Shown here in pieces: positions 63,313-64,000 of a DNA stretch of 64,000 bases. The stretch lies in the NCBI GenBank assembly GCA_028869135.1, contig JAGWTC010000008.1, forward strand, positions 42,428 to 106,427, in the 5' to 3' direction. Source of the DNA: Rhodocyclaceae bacterium (GTDB lineage: Bacteria > Pseudomonadota > Gammaproteobacteria > Burkholderiales > Rhodocyclaceae). Position 1 is the stretch's first letter. The number at the start of each line of letters is the position of its first letter. Below the pieces are notes generated by a model that saw only the letters and a list, made by a program, of their open reading frames with translations, was not told the origin of the DNA and did not search any database. Position numbers and translations under genes: made by a program.

Positions 63313-64000
63313 ATGGCTGCCAATATCCTGCTGGTCGAAGACGAACCGGCGATTCAAACGCTGATTGCCACCAATCTGCAACGTGCCGGCCATACCGTGC
63401 TCGCTTCCGGCGATGCCGAGCATGCCCAGCGCCTGGTGCATGAAGCGCTGCCCGACCTGATTCTGCTCGACTGGATGCTGCCCGGCATGTCGGGCGTCGA
63501 TTTTGCCCGCCGTCTGCGCGCCGACGAGCGCACCCGCGAAGTGCCCATCATCATGCTGACCGCCCGAACCGAGGAGCGCGACAAGGTTCTCGGCCTCGAA
63601 ACCGGCGCCGACGATTACATCACCAAGCCCTTTTCGCCGCGCGAGCTGGTCGCCCGCATCAAGGCCGTGCTGCGCCGCCGTGCGCCGCAGGTCACCGAGG
63701 ATGTGGTCGAGATCGGCAAGCTGCGCCTCGATCCCGTCACTCACCGCGTCGCTGCGGCCGGCGACGCCATCAGCCTCGGCCCGACCGAGTTTCGTTTGTT
63801 GCACTACCTCATGACCCACCCCGAGCGCGTCCATTCGCGCACGCAATTGCTCGATGGTGTATGGGGCGACCACGTTTTCGTGGAGGAGCGTACCGTCGAT
63901 GTGCATGTGCGCCGTCTGCGCAGCGCGCTTGAGCCTTCGGGCACCGACGCGCTGATCCAGACCGTGCGCGGTGCCGGCTATCGGCTTTCCGCCAGTCAAA
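63313..64000 (+). CDS. phoB: Phosphate regulon response regulator PhoB (3' end just outside window)
   Basis: At least 229 residues; the frame is open to the last base, and PhoB usually ends here, so only the last residue or two and the stop are missing. The receiver domain has acidic residues EDE near residue 10, the phosphorylated Asp in [13 protein letters not shown], and Lys in [17 protein letters not shown]. The OmpR/PhoB winged helix has [19 protein letters not shown] and [14 protein letters not shown], with GAGYRLSA at the end. phoR would be expected just beyond the edge. A tandem Pho box lies upstream. Confidence 0.93.
   Translation, partial: MAANILLVEDEPAIQTLIATNLQRAGHTVLASGDAEHAQRLVHEALPDLILLDWMLPGMSGVDFARRLRADERTREVPIIMLTARTEERDKVLGLETGADDYITKPFSPRELVARIKAVLRRRAPQVTEDVVEIGKLRLDPVTHRVAAAGDAISLGPTEFRLLHYLMTHPERVHSRTQLLDGVWGDHVFVEERTVDVHVRRLRSALEPSGTDALIQTVRGAGYRLSASQ

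Overview
The window comes from the chromosome of a betaproteobacterium, most likely of the Rhodocyclales type, and spans the replication origin. Housekeeping genes read by eye as GC-rich. The order gyrB-dnaN-dnaA | rpmH-rnpA-yidD-yidC-mnmE ... mnmG-rsmG-parA-parB ... atpIBEFHAGDC is the classic origin neighbourhood of this class. Transcription diverges around dnaA/rpmH: gyrB, dnaN and dnaA run left, and rpmH through atpC mostly run right. Consensus DnaA boxes lie on both sides of dnaA, and two parS sites precede mnmG.

Layout. (1) 1-2118: small accessory proteins (two share Trp-rich W-R-R motifs, one is secreted, one very acidic) and a maltose acetyltransferase. (2) 2193-4100: rlhA (23S rRNA C2501 hydroxylation). 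(3) 4262-17251: a defence island, all on the minus strand. It is a type I restriction-modification operon hsdM-hsdS-darT-darG-hsdR-ygjP in which the DarTG DNA ADP-ribosylation toxin-antitoxin pair is stitched between hsdS and hsdR by overlapping start and stop codons. A NERD-nuclease/UvrD-type helicase and a Fic AMPylase with a palindromic operator follow. (4) 17413-32329: the origin core (gyrB, dnaN, dnaA, rpmH, rnpA, yidD, yidC, mnmE, a TauE/SafE permease, mnmG, rsmG, parA, parB). (5) 32584-43768: an insertion between parB and atpI. It holds a CBS-domain protein, a MarR-controlled EmrAB-type tripartite pump, and a lysophospholipid salvage operon (lplT - unknown papain-like exported protein - aas) preceded by an ArsR-type regulator. 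(6) 44003-50998: the complete F1Fo ATP synthase operon. (7) 51140-57662: a TetR-controlled AcrAB-OprM-type RND pump. (8) 57720-60539: ubiquinone genes ubiJ and ubiE with a Tim44-like protein and a DUF971 protein bearing a His/Cys metal-binding tail. (9) 60683-64000: a DUF2846 lipoprotein, the glutathione-dependent formaldehyde pathway (frmA/adhC and fghA), and phoB, which loses only its stop codon at the window edge and has a tandem Pho box upstream.

Three drug-type regulators or pumps (MarR, TetR, ArsR) each sit next to a visible palindromic operator. The two most interesting loci are the DarTG-in-type-I-RM operon and the lplT-X-aas operon, where X looks like a secreted cysteine enzyme that could generate or consume the lysophospholipid that LplT and Aas recycle. 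I saw no tRNA, rRNA, CRISPR array or transposase gene.
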